A stretch of 64,000 nucleotides of DNA from UBA5951 sp009936885. GTDB lineage: Bacteria > Pseudomonadota > Alphaproteobacteria > Puniceispirillales > Puniceispirillaceae. The notes beneath the pieces are model-generated. The model was not told the DNA's origin, searched no databases, and saw only the letters and a program-made list of their open reading frames with translations. Both the position numbers and the translations under genes were made by a program. Numbering within the stretch: position 1 is the stretch's first letter; each line of letters starts with the position of its first letter. Shown here piece by piece: positions 9,611 to 18,034 of the stretch. The DNA lies in assembly GCA_937996625.1 (NCBI GenBank), contig CALKVA010000001.1, forward strand, positions 86,083-150,082, in the 5' to 3' direction.

Positions 9611-10354
9611 GTGCATTCACCTGTCGAACAATTTACCATAAAAGCTCTATATGCCCTTAGTTTGTTTGGTTATGACATCTCTTTTACAAACTCAAGTTTA
9701 TTCATGGTTTTTGCCGTTTTGTTGAGTTCTGGATTATTGTTCTTTGCAATGCGCCCAGCCTCTATAATACCTGGTAGATTACAATGCATTGCAGAAATGA
9801 TGTATGAATTCGTGGCCAATATATTAGACTCGAATGTGGGCAAAGAAGGCAAACCGTATTTTCCGTTCGTTTTTACCTTATTTTTGTTTATTTTATTTTC
9901 AAACCTGCTTGGATTAATTCCATATAGCTATACTGTAACAAGCCAAATCATCGTTACATTTGCAATGGCTTTCACCATATTCATAGGTGTAACATTGATT
10001 GGCCTATTCAAACATGGTCTACATTTTTTCTCATTTTTCGTGCCGCCAGGCGCGTCTAAGCCCTTAATACCACTATTGGTTTTGATTGAGGTTATCTCTT
10101 ATTTGATTCGTCCTGTAAGCTTATCTGTTCGTTTATTTGCAAACATGCTTGCAGGGCATACAATGCTAAAAGTTTTTGCTGGACTAGCCGTTATGATGAG
10201 CGGTGCTGGCGGGATAATGGTGGCGGGTTCAGCCTTGCCATTAATAGCCATTATTGGTCTAACCGGCTTGGAGCTTCTAGTGGCATTATTACAAGCATAT
10301 GTGTTTACAATTTTGACTTGTATGTATTTGAATGACGCGTTACACCTTCATTAG
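9611..10354 (+). CDS. atpB: ATP synthase F0 subunit a
   Basis: Subunit a forms the two proton half-channels against the c-ring. The 247-residue protein has five to six hydrophobic helices. The indispensable arginine is R174 in SVRLFANMLAGH, and a C-terminal helix ends in a short polar tail. Translation starts with GTG at 9611, preceded by GGAG at 9601-9604; the overlapping ATG at 9609 is in another frame. It lies between atpI and atpE in the F0 operon. Confidence 0.97.
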   Translation: MHSPVEQFTIKALYALSLFGYDISFTNSSLFMVFAVLLSSGLLFFAMRPASIIPGRLQCIAEMMYEFVANILDSNVGKEGKPYFPFVFTLFLFILFSNLLGLIPYSYTVTSQIIVTFAMAFTIFIGVTLIGLFKHGLHFFSFFVPPGASKPLIPLLVLIEVISYLIRPVSLSVRLFANMLAGHTMLKVFAGLAVMMSGAGGIMVAGSALPLIAIIGLTGLELLVALLQAYVFTILTCMYLNDALHLH

Positions 10355-10427
10355 AAATTAACGCATAACAACTGGCTCTGTATGGAGCCTTAACCAAAAA
10401 CTATTAATAATAAAAAAGGATAAAAAA

Positions 10428-10655
10428 ATGGAAGCTGAAGCTGCAAAATTACTAGGCGCAGGGATTGCTATGATTGCACTTGCCGGTGTTGGAATCGGTA
10501 TGGGTAATATTTTTGCATCATTGATTAGCTCTATCGCTCGCAATCCATCTGCGCGTGATGAAGTATTCGGTATTGGTATTCTTGGTTTTGCTTTGACCGA
10601 GGCAATTGCACTATTTGCGCTTGTTATTGCGCTATTACTTTTATTCGTATTTTAA
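10428..10655 (+). CDS. atpE: ATP synthase F0 subunit c
   Basis: This 75-residue hairpin proteolipid forms the rotating c-ring. Helix 1 contains the glycine-rich GVGIGMGN packing motif. The polar loop is RNPSARDE, and helix 2 contains the ion-binding carboxylate E58 in GFALTEAIALFA. I do not see the extra Gln/Ser/Thr ligand set of Na+-type c subunits, so proton coupling is likely. A purine-rich Shine-Dalgarno (AAAAAAGGA) lies upstream of the ATG. Confidence 0.97.
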   Translation: MEAEAAKLLGAGIAMIALAGVGIGMGNIFASLISSIARNPSARDEVFGIGILGFALTEAIALFALVIALLLLFVF

Positions 10656-10726
10656 TTTGTTGCTTTTGCTTTTTAAATGAGGTGGGCATATTGGCTAACG
10701 CTAATAGGGCTGTCTTGTAAAAACAG

Positions 10727-11335
10727 ATGTTTAAAACCGATCAGAGTATGAATATGGTAAAACGAATTTGGTTCTATTCAGGGATAACACCCCTTAGCCT
10801 TATCACTCAGGGTGCATTAGCTGCGGGCGATAGCTCTGGCGGCTTGCCACAATTGGATATTACAACATGGCCTTCTCAGTTATTCTGGCTTGTTGTAACA
10901 TTTGTTATTGGCTATATCCTTATCTCGTCTCTTGTTGCGCCTTCTATTTCGTCTGTTCTTGAAAATCGCTCTACTAAAATCTCCGATGATCTTGAAACAG
11001 CAAAAAAAGCTCAGGATAATGCGAAAGAGGTTTATACTTCTTATGAGAAATCCTTAAGCGAAGCTAGGTCACAAGCGGCTATTGCAGCATCAAAAGCACT
11101 TGAAGAAGCAAAGGCCGAGACAGCTAGTCGTGATGCCGCTATTAATAAAAAGCTAGCTACAAGTGCCAAAAAAGCAGAAGCACGGCTATCCGAAATGAGA
11201 GATGAAGCTCTTTCTTCTTTAGAAGATTTGGCAACAGAAACTTCTCAGAAGATTATAGCAGAACTAACCCCCGTTAAAGTCACAAAAGCCGTTGTAAAAA
11301 AATATGTGGCTGCACATGCGAAACTACAAAGCTAA
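10727..11335 (+). CDS. atpF': ATP synthase F0 subunit b' (second b-type subunit)
   Basis: This is one of two b-type peripheral stalk subunits. The 202-residue protein has a hydrophobic N-terminal segment before LAAGDSSGG. A transmembrane helix follows the TWPSQLFWLVV stretch (about 45-65), then a long charged coiled coil rich in Ala, Lys and Glu up to the C-terminus. A separate b' gene before b is typical of alphaproteobacteria and phototrophs. An internal ATG at 10748 is an alternative start. It is followed after 12 bp by atpF. Confidence 0.92.
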   Translation: MFKTDQSMNMVKRIWFYSGITPLSLITQGALAAGDSSGGLPQLDITTWPSQLFWLVVTFVIGYILISSLVAPSISSVLENRSTKISDDLETAKKAQDNAKEVYTSYEKSLSEARSQAAIAASKALEEAKAETASRDAAINKKLATSAKKAEARLSEMRDEALSSLEDLATETSQKIIAELTPVKVTKAVVKKYVAAHAKLQS

Positions 11336-11347
11336 TGGAGCAATAAG

Positions 11348-11830
11348 ATGTATTTTGATGAATCAGCTTGGGTTGCATTAGGATTTGTTATTTTTATTGC
11401 TATTATATGGCGTAAAGCTGGGTCTGCTTTAGCAACGTTGCTAGATAACAGAGCGCAAAAAATCAAAGATGAATTAAGCGAAGCTGAAAATTTACGAAAC
11501 GAGGCTGAAGCTGAATTGAAAAAATTTAAGGCTTTGCAAGATGAAGCCATAGAAGATGCTAAGCGAATTGTGGCTGACGCCCATGTAGCTGCTGACAGAA
11601 TTCGCCATACAGCGGTTGAAAAAGCAGAAGAGTCTATAAAAAGAAGAGAAGCACAGGCAAAAGCGAAAATCGCTGCTGCAGAGGCTGCTGTGGTTACTGA
11701 ACTCAGAACCAAGGCAACCAGCCTTGCTATTTCAGCCAGCAAAGGGCTATTAGCCTCAGAGCTTGATACTGAATTAGGCGCTTCCATGATAGATAAATCT
11801 CTTACTCAGATTGCAGCAACCAAGTTGTAA
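11348..11830 (+). CDS. atpF: ATP synthase F0 subunit b
   Basis: This is the second peripheral stalk subunit: one N-terminal transmembrane helix (about 6-25, WVALGFVIFIAII), then about 130 residues of charged helix rich in Ala, Glu and Lys. Length (160 residues) and position as last F0 gene are standard. No F1 genes follow; in alphaproteobacteria atpHAGDC is normally a separate operon, so their absence here is expected. I see no convincing terminator in the 54 bp before the convergent lipoprotein gene. Confidence 0.93.
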   Translation: MYFDESAWVALGFVIFIAIIWRKAGSALATLLDNRAQKIKDELSEAENLRNEAEAELKKFKALQDEAIEDAKRIVADAHVAADRIRHTAVEKAEESIKRREAQAKAKIAAAEAAVVTELRTKATSLAISASKGLLASELDTELGASMIDKSLTQIAATKL

Positions 11831-11884
11831 AATTGCTTAAACGCTCCTTGCTATCCTGTTTGTTTTTTCAACTCACTTGCGCCG

Positions 11885-12349
11885 TTATGGTTTCAAAACT
11901 TTTGGCGCGAGAGATAATATAACACGGCCGGATTTTTGCATCTGCGTTTTTGGTGTTATAACAGGATAAAGGGTACTCGTACCTGACGGAAAAGTCATTT
12001 TGTAACTTACCGTTTCATAGCTTTCCACCGTATCTTGTGAGTCCAAAATAGCGATTAGCAAGGGTAATTCTAGCTCAACCACATTCTCATTTTGGCTTAG
12101 ACCCCTCACTAACTTCAATCCGATTTTGATTCTCATAGCAACCATATCAGCCTTTTCATTGCATAAAGCTGATACACCATTTAACCGTGCTTGTACCTCG
12201 CCTCCATCATCAGGGGCGCGCAACGTCACCCTACTTCCTTCTTCAACCGCAGTTACCTTGCTAGAACAGTCACTCCAAATAGGTCTAATCGTCTCACACC
12301 CTATTAAAAATAATGATAATATAATCACGAAGATAGGCTTGGTTTGCAT
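11885..12349 (-). CDS. Hypothetical lipoprotein
   Basis: I do not recognise a family. The 154-residue product begins with a short basic n-region and a hydrophobic core ending LFLIGCET. C18 fits a lipobox, so this is probably a membrane-anchored periplasmic lipoprotein. The mature part has two further cysteines (in SDCSSK and ALCNEK) that could form a disulfide, and an alternating hydrophobic pattern suggesting a small beta-rich domain. It stands alone, convergent with atpF and divergent from ispH. No function can be assigned. Confidence 0.65.
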   Translation of the reverse strand: MQTKPIFVIILSLFLIGCETIRPIWSDCSSKVTAVEEGSRVTLRAPDDGGEVQARLNGVSALCNEKADMVAMRIKIGLKLVRGLSQNENVVELELPLLIAILDSQDTVESYETVSYKMTFPSGTSTLYPVITPKTQMQKSGRVILSLAPKVLKP

Positions 12350-12422
12350 TACATCACCTTTATTTCACATTTTGGACTGTCTTCAATTGACCTTTGTGAC
12401 GTTATCGCGCAAATAAAACGTT

Positions 12423-13370
12423 ATGAGAAGTCAAAAAAAAACAATTTTACTCGCTGCGCCCCGTGGTTTTTGTGCTGGGGTTGAGCGTGCAATTGAAATC
12501 GTAGAAACAGCATTGCAGAAGTTTGGCCCTCCTGTCTATGTTAGACACGAGATTGTTCATAATAAATATGTGGTTAATTTGCTTGCTCAGAAAGGCGCCA
12601 TATTTGTGGAGGAGCTTGATGAGGTTCCAGAAGGCGCACCTGTTATTTTTTCAGCTCATGGTGTTTCTAAATCTGTTAAAGAGCGAGCAGACGCCGCGAA
12701 TATGATAGCAATTGATGCCACCTGCCCGCTTGTAACTAAAGTCCATAATGAAACCTCACGGCACCATCGCAAGGGCAAGCACACCCTTCTAATCGGACAT
12801 GCTGGTCACCCTGAGGTTGAGGGAACGATGGGGCAGGTTCCAGAAGGCGCAATGAGCCTTGTTGAAACAGCAGAACAAGCATTGAATGTTCAACCCCCAT
12901 TATCTAACGGGCTCGCATTTGCCACACAAACCACATTATCAGTTGATGACACATCGCAGATAATCTCTATTCTTCAGCACCGGTTTCCAGAGATTACGGG
13001 ACCGAGTGGTGAGGATATTTGTTATGCTACTACAAACCGGCAAAACGCTGTTAAAAAGCTTGCTCCACAAGCAGAGTATTTTATTATCGTTGGGGCAGAT
13101 AACTCGTCAAACTCAAAAAGGCTTGTTGAAGTAGCCCTGAAATTTGGTGCCGACGGGGCCGTTCTTATTCCCGATGCGGCATCACTTGATTTAGATATTC
13201 TGCGTGATGTTTCGGTTATTGGTATTTCGTCTGGTGCGTCAGTGCCTGATATATTAGTAGATGAAGTGATTGAAAAATTGCAGAAAGAATTTGATATTTC
13301 AGTTAAAACAGAAGGTTCAGCACGAGAAGACATGGTGTTTAACCTGCCTCCTATATTGAAAAAAAGATAA
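12423..13370 (+). CDS. ispH: 4-hydroxy-3-methylbut-2-enyl diphosphate reductase
   Basis: IspH makes IPP and DMAPP from HMBPP in the last step of the MEP isoprenoid pathway. All three Fe-S ligand cysteines are present (C17 in RGFCAGV, C101 in DATCPLV, C200 in DICYATTNRQ). So are the substrate-binding histidines in IVHNKYVV, SAHGVS and GHAGHPEVEGT. At 315 residues it is full length. It is the first gene of an ispH-thrB-rnhA run with very short gaps (5 and 2 bp), a conserved alphaproteobacterial order. The isoprenoids feed the ubiquinone and heme O genes elsewhere in the window. Confidence 0.97.
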   Translation: MRSQKKTILLAAPRGFCAGVERAIEIVETALQKFGPPVYVRHEIVHNKYVVNLLAQKGAIFVEELDEVPEGAPVIFSAHGVSKSVKERADAANMIAIDATCPLVTKVHNETSRHHRKGKHTLLIGHAGHPEVEGTMGQVPEGAMSLVETAEQALNVQPPLSNGLAFATQTTLSVDDTSQIISILQHRFPEITGPSGEDICYATTNRQNAVKKLAPQAEYFIIVGADNSSNSKRLVEVALKFGADGAVLIPDAASLDLDILRDVSVIGISSGASVPDILVDEVIEKLQKEFDISVKTEGSAREDMVFNLPPILKKR

Positions 13371-13375
13371 TATTA

Positions 13376-14335
13376 ATGGCTGTATATACCCCCGTTTCTG
13401 ATCAAGAACTCTCAGATTTCCTGCAAAATTACGATATTGGCGACGTAATAAGCTTGACTGAGATCACAGAAGGTGTTGAGAATTCAAACTTTATCTTGAA
13501 AACTAGACTAGACAGCTATATTCTCACCCTTTACGAGAAGAGAGTAAGCGCAGACGATTTGCCTTTTTTTATGAAACTCATTAGTGAGCTATATAACCGT
13601 GATATTAGCTGCCCAAAGCCGATAAAAAACAAACATGGCGATATAATCAATAAATGTGCTGGAAAATACGCGACTATCGTATCTTTTCTTAACGGTGAGA
13701 CAGCACAATTTACAAATTTAGAGAGATGCTCTCAAATAGGCGTTATGCTGGCAAGACTTCATTTAGCAGGCGCCATGATCCCTCTTAGGAGAGATAATCC
13801 CCTAGGACCTGGAAGTTGGCTGGCAATACTTAAAGACACCAACGATATTAATACAAATTTAGCAAAAACCCTTAACCGCAAGGCAATTAAGCAGATAAGC
13901 CATATTATCTCTAGCTGGCCGACCTCACTTCCGAGCGGTGTAATACATGGCGATTTATTCCCTAATAATGCCATGTTTATCGGGGATACCCTTACTGGTA
14001 TTATTGATTTCTATTTTGCCTGCACTGGGTTTTTTGCCTATGACCTTGCGATTTGCCTGAATAGCTGGTGCTTTGAGAGTGATGGACGTTTTAATTCTGA
14101 AAAAGCAATAAGGCTGATTTCTAACTACCAAACAATACGGAAGTTGACACAAGATGAGATAGATGCGCTACCGATTTTATCTCAAGGGGCAGCTGCTCGA
14201 TTTTTTGCAACACGCTATTATGACTGGCACCACACACCAAAAGACGCTCACGTTCAAAGACATGACCCAATGGAATATTGGAATAAGATTACCTTTCTTA
14301 AATCCAATGCCAATTTGGGTTTATATGGATTCTAA
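13376..14335 (+). CDS. thrB: Homoserine kinase (aminoglycoside phosphotransferase fold)
   Basis: This 319-residue kinase of the APH-like fold phosphorylates homoserine, the step before threonine synthase (thrC, 18035-19438). Visible motifs are the N-terminal GVENSNF nucleotide-loop equivalent, the catalytic HGDLFPNNAMF and the metal-binding IIDFYFAC. This is the fold-II homoserine kinase found in alphaproteobacteria, not the GHMP type of enterics. It starts 5 bp after ispH and ends 2 bp before rnhA, so it is probably cotranscribed with both. Confidence 0.92.
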   Translation: MAVYTPVSDQELSDFLQNYDIGDVISLTEITEGVENSNFILKTRLDSYILTLYEKRVSADDLPFFMKLISELYNRDISCPKPIKNKHGDIINKCAGKYATIVSFLNGETAQFTNLERCSQIGVMLARLHLAGAMIPLRRDNPLGPGSWLAILKDTNDINTNLAKTLNRKAIKQISHIISSWPTSLPSGVIHGDLFPNNAMFIGDTLTGIIDFYFACTGFFAYDLAICLNSWCFESDGRFNSEKAIRLISNYQTIRKLTQDEIDALPILSQGAAARFFATRYYDWHHTPKDAHVQRHDPMEYWNKITFLKSNANLGLYGF

Positions 14336-14337
14336 TT

Positions 14338-14790
14338 ATGAGCGTAAAAACATTCTTATATACTGACGGGGCGTGTTTGGGGAATCCTGGTGCTGGCGGC
14401 TGGGCATGCATTCTATGCTATGACGATCACAAAAAGATATTATCTGGCAGCGAGGCAGACACAACAAATAACAGAATGGAGCTAACGGCTGTTATTATGG
14501 GCTTATCAGCTTTAAAAAGGCCCGTTGATATTACTGTTGTAACAGATAGCAGATATGTAATGGACGGCATTACCAAATGGATTGCTAACTGGAAAAAAAA
14601 TCACTGGCAAACCGCTGCAAAGAGTGATGTAAAAAATAAGGATCTTTGGCTATTGCTAGATGCGCTTTGTCATAAGCATCAGGTAAGCTGGGAATGGATA
14701 AAGGGCCATTCTGGTCACGCTGAAAACGAAGAATGTGACCAGATATCGCAGGCAGAAGCACAAAAAATACAGATAGAAAACACCCGCTAG
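14338..14790 (+). CDS. rnhA: Ribonuclease HI
   Basis: RNase HI degrades RNA in RNA/DNA hybrids. The 150-residue protein keeps the full catalytic set at the same positions as the E. coli enzyme: D10 (YTDGAC), E48 (NRMELT), D70 (TDSRY), H124 (KGHSGH) and D134 (ECDQ). It starts 2 bp after thrB. Its TAG stop lies within CTAG at 14787-14790, the palindrome that also gives the convergent peroxiredoxin its TAG stop. Confidence 0.96.
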   Translation: MSVKTFLYTDGACLGNPGAGGWACILCYDDHKKILSGSEADTTNNRMELTAVIMGLSALKRPVDITVVTDSRYVMDGITKWIANWKKNHWQTAAKSDVKNKDLWLLLDALCHKHQVSWEWIKGHSGHAENEECDQISQAEAQKIQIENTR

Positions 14791-15272
14791 CCAGAAACTA
14801 TTGCGAGCAGCGATTCAGCATCCGAAACTTCAAACGCTTTTGGCGCTTCTTTAAAGAAATGTGTAATTACGCCATCTTCTATAATGAGCGCGCTTCTTGA
14901 AGCTCTAATACCAAGAACAGGCCCCATATCGGTTGTTAATCCAAGCTCATCAGAGAATACAGCCCTACTATCCGCAAGTAAATCTATCAGACCATCTGCC
15001 TGTTTTTGTTCTGCCCATGCAAACATAACATGCGCATCATTAACAGCAAGACAGGCAATAGCGTCAATCCCGGCAGATTTAAACTTATCATAATGTTTTA
15101 CATATCCTGGCAGATGCTTCTCAGAACAGGTTGCTGTGAATGCACCCGGAACAGAAAATACAATGATTTTACGACCTTCAAAATAGGCTTGTGTATCTAT
15201 CACATCAAGCCCTTCAGATGTTTTGGTCGTTACTTCAAGCTTGGGGATTGCACTTCCAGTTGTTAATGCCAT
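14787..15272 (-). CDS. Peroxiredoxin, Prx5/PrxII type
   Basis: This thiol peroxidase is predicted to reduce H2O2 and organic hydroperoxides, usually with glutaredoxin or thioredoxin as electron donor. The peroxidatic cysteine is C49 in VPGAFTATCS; the family more often has a proline two residues before the cysteine, here alanine. The 161 residues match the single-domain Prx5-like length. It overlaps rnhA by 4 nt in convergent orientation and lies beside the DsbD-like gene. gshA (27149-28507) could supply glutathione for its reduction. Confidence 0.9.
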   Translation of the reverse strand: MALTTGSAIPKLEVTTKTSEGLDVIDTQAYFEGRKIIVFSVPGAFTATCSEKHLPGYVKHYDKFKSAGIDAIACLAVNDAHVMFAWAEQKQADGLIDLLADSRAVFSDELGLTTDMGPVLGIRASRSALIIEDGVITHFFKEAPKAFEVSDAESLLAIVSG

Positions 15273-15309
15273 TGACTATCGTTCCTTTTATTTATTTTAA
15301 ATTACTAAC

Positions 15310-17244
15310 TTATTTTAAACTTGCAACTTGTATCGCGGCTAATAATCGCTCGGCTATTAAGATTTCAGGCAGTATTATGGGTGTTTCTAGCCGAGGCGAA
15401 AATATGATGTCAAATGGTATTCCAAATCTTCCATTCATAGCCAGAAATTCTGCTATTTCATCATTAGGTCTGGTCCAGTCTGCCTGAAATAACGTAAATT
15501 CTGCGTTTTCAAATGCCTTATTTATAGTGTCCAATTCCAGAACAGAGATTTTATTCACTTTACAGGTTATGCACCAATCAGCTGTAACATCCACAAAAAC
15601 TGGACTATTAGTTGCAATAGCCGATTCCATTGCGGCCATCGACCATGGCTCATAATTATTCAGTGACGGTGTTTGAGCGCTGGTGCGCCAACCAACCAGA
15701 TTAGCAAAAACCCATAAAATCCAGATTAGCGTTCCAATTAACAGAATTGCTGATATCTGTTTAATTCTAACCATCCAGCGACCCGGGTTCGGCAAAAAGC
15801 TTGTAAGCGAGGGCATTGCTGCAAATAGTAGCCAGGGTAAAGCAAGCCCTACCCCCATTACAAAAAGAACACTGACAAGTATCGTGTTAGAGCTTGACAA
15901 AGCAAATGCAGAAGCGGTGCCTACAAATGGCGCTGAACACGGGGTAGCAAGGATAGTAGCAAGCATCCCTGATAAGAAATCATAGCGATAGCCAGAATTT
16001 TTTGCCACAGGGGCTGAGAGAATGGCCGCAAACTTAGGTATCGGCAAATAAAAAAAATCAAATAGCATTGCAATGAACACAACAAGCACAACCGAAATAA
16101 ACCCTAGAAATATCGGACTTTGAAACTGAATTCCCCATCCAATTTGATGCCCGGCGCTTCTTATGAGTATCAGCCCCAAAGCCAGCATTATAAAACTAGA
16201 TAAAATTCCAAACGCGGTAGCAAGGAAATGTGCGCGCACCTGATAAAATGACTTACGCTCCATTCCCAGAAAAGACCCTACTTTAAGAGATAAAATAGGT
16301 AAAATACACGGCATGAAATTAAGAATAAATCCACCGATAAAGCTGGTGAGTAATATCACCATAAACCCTGGCCAGAACGCAGCTACTGCTGTGTTGGTAT
16401 TACTGATTTTGCTGAGGCTGGGGACATTAATTTCTTTATTCTGTTCTTTAGAGACTATCGTTAATATTAAGTCTTGTCCTACTAATGCGCCTGCATCCTG
16501 CGCACTATTTATAGTAATTTCAGCAACCATTATATCGTTTGGTTTATCTTTTATAACGGGCTTGGAAAAGCTATAACCAGTAAGTTTGGTCTCAATAAAA
16601 ACATCTTTTAATGTTTGATCTGGGGCTAAAAGCTCAATCAAAATCTTTCTATCTTCAGGCATTAAACCGATTGATTTCATATCGATATCTGGGCCAGTTA
16701 CGAATGTTGGCACTTGTGCTTTAGCATAGGCTATTTCCTGTGCAAAAACGGATGGGGGTGCCATCCCGTTTGGCAGAAACAAGCTTAGTGGACCTGAGAT
16801 TGGCACACATAAGTCTGAGCATACCAATGCATTTAGCTCGCCTGTAAATGTAAAATCTGCCCGTAGATCAATTTTTGTGTCGTCACGTTTAATTGAAATT
16901 GGCAGAAGCACTCTGCCTGAATACCCAAATGTATCGATACCGAACAATGAAAACCGTTCAGGCAATGGCCAGAAACGAGTGATTTCGTGTTTTGGATTAT
17001 CTGATTTGAGTTCAGGTGGCAGTCCTGCATCCCCTGGGCTTCGCCAGTAAACCTTCCATTCCGGTTTTAATTGAAATTCTAATGCAGCTGGAATTTCTGT
17101 TAAGCTACCCGTTGCTTGTGCGCCGCTAATGAGCCTAACTTTAGCGTATTTGCTTTCAAGCCACGGGCCTTGGGCGGCCTGCAACGAGTTAACCCCACTA
17201 AATATTAAGCAAAATAGAATAAAAATAATCTGTATCATATCCAT
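15310..17244 (-). CDS. DsbD/ScsB-like thiol:disulfide interchange protein
   Basis: This membrane protein should carry electrons from cytosolic thioredoxin to the periplasm. The 644 residues contain a signal peptide (about 1-23) and a periplasmic beta domain with a Cys pair in CSDLCVPI (C142, C146). An eight-helix core follows, with redox cysteines in MPCILPIL (C313) and ATPCSAPF. A C-terminal thioredoxin domain carries the active site ADWCITCK. This domain order is that of DsbD/ScsB proteins. Likely clients include periplasmic peroxiredoxins or cytochrome biogenesis factors, but none is indicated here. It is divergent from yqgE across a repeat-bearing spacer. Confidence 0.9.
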   Translation of the reverse strand: MDMIQIIFILFCLIFSGVNSLQAAQGPWLESKYAKVRLISGAQATGSLTEIPAALEFQLKPEWKVYWRSPGDAGLPPELKSDNPKHEITRFWPLPERFSLFGIDTFGYSGRVLLPISIKRDDTKIDLRADFTFTGELNALVCSDLCVPISGPLSLFLPNGMAPPSVFAQEIAYAKAQVPTFVTGPDIDMKSIGLMPEDRKILIELLAPDQTLKDVFIETKLTGYSFSKPVIKDKPNDIMVAEITINSAQDAGALVGQDLILTIVSKEQNKEINVPSLSKISNTNTAVAAFWPGFMVILLTSFIGGFILNFMPCILPILSLKVGSFLGMERKSFYQVRAHFLATAFGILSSFIMLALGLILIRSAGHQIGWGIQFQSPIFLGFISVVLVVFIAMLFDFFYLPIPKFAAILSAPVAKNSGYRYDFLSGMLATILATPCSAPFVGTASAFALSSSNTILVSVLFVMGVGLALPWLLFAAMPSLTSFLPNPGRWMVRIKQISAILLIGTLIWILWVFANLVGWRTSAQTPSLNNYEPWSMAAMESAIATNSPVFVDVTADWCITCKVNKISVLELDTINKAFENAEFTLFQADWTRPNDEIAEFLAMNGRFGIPFDIIFSPRLETPIILPEILIAERLLAAIQVASLK

Positions 17245-17300
17245 AGATACATAGGCTCAATAAGCAAATTTGTCAGCCTTCTATGAAAAAATTTGTAGAT

Positions 17301-17350
17301 TTTTTAGCCAAACCTGATTTTTTTTAATCAAACCTAATTTTTTTTAGGCA
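17301..17350. repeat. 20-bp-period tandem repeat with T-tracts in a divergent promoter region
   Basis: Two and a half copies of a 20-bp unit begin at 17301, 17321 and 17341; each starts TTTTTA and has CAAACCT in the middle (two full copies). The third copy runs into a 6-bp hairpin (GGCAAA, 4-nt loop, TTTGCC; 17347-17362). The unit equals about two helical turns, so the T-tracts are in phase. It sits between the divergent DsbD-like gene and yqgE. Confidence 0.75.
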
Positions 17351-17392
17351 AAAAGGTTTGCCCGAATAGACAAGTTAGCTAATATTATTCCC

Positions 17393-17974
17393 ATGAATAA
17401 TGAAAAAGCTTCGCTTCTATTTACACAACTTGTTGGACATTTTCTTGTGGCAACTCCGCAGATGAATGACCCACAATTTCATCAGGCTGTCATTTTTATG
17501 TGCAAACATGACAAACAGACGGGAATGGGGTTAGTCTTAAATAAACCAAAACAAAATTTCACCTTCTCAAAGCTTACCGAGAAGCTGAGTTTTATAAAAC
17601 CCCGATTTGAGCAAAATAGAATCATCTATACAGGCGGGCCTGTTGAAGATAGGCGCGGATATATTTTACATTCTGATGAGCATTTAATGCCGGATTCTGT
17701 AAAAATCACCGATGAAATTGCGTTATCGATGCAAGTTGACATGCTATCTGAAATTGCCAATGGTATTGGCCCTGCCCGGTTTAAAATTTTGCTTGGATAT
17801 ACTGGCTGGGCTGCTGGACAATTAGAAGAAGAATTACGCCAGAATATGTGGATTCATGTGCCAGCCTCGCCAGAGATGATTTTCACAGATGATGTGAGCT
17901 CTATTTGGGAAAAGGCACTTGGTTATTGTGGCTTTAATGCTAGTAATCTGTCGCCGCAATCTGGCTGGGCATAA
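17393..17974 (+). CDS. yqgE: YqgE/AlgH family protein (DUF179)
   Basis: This 193-residue protein matches the YqgE/AlgH family: an N-terminal GHFLVATPQM segment, MGLVLNKP, a YTGGPV segment and a late GYTGWAAGQLEEE stretch. The fold is known from structures, but the biochemical role is not, beyond suggestions of transcriptional regulation. It is a single gene between the divergent DsbD-like gene and the convergent thrC. There is no obvious Shine-Dalgarno directly before the ATG at 17393. Confidence 0.92.
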   Translation: MNNEKASLLFTQLVGHFLVATPQMNDPQFHQAVIFMCKHDKQTGMGLVLNKPKQNFTFSKLTEKLSFIKPRFEQNRIIYTGGPVEDRRGYILHSDEHLMPDSVKITDEIALSMQVDMLSEIANGIGPARFKILLGYTGWAAGQLEEELRQNMWIHVPASPEMIFTDDVSSIWEKALGYCGFNASNLSPQSGWA

Positions 17975-18034
17975 TAAAAAATAGCCAAGACGCTAATTCT
18001 GATACGCATGAAACCCTCTTAAATATAAAGGTGT

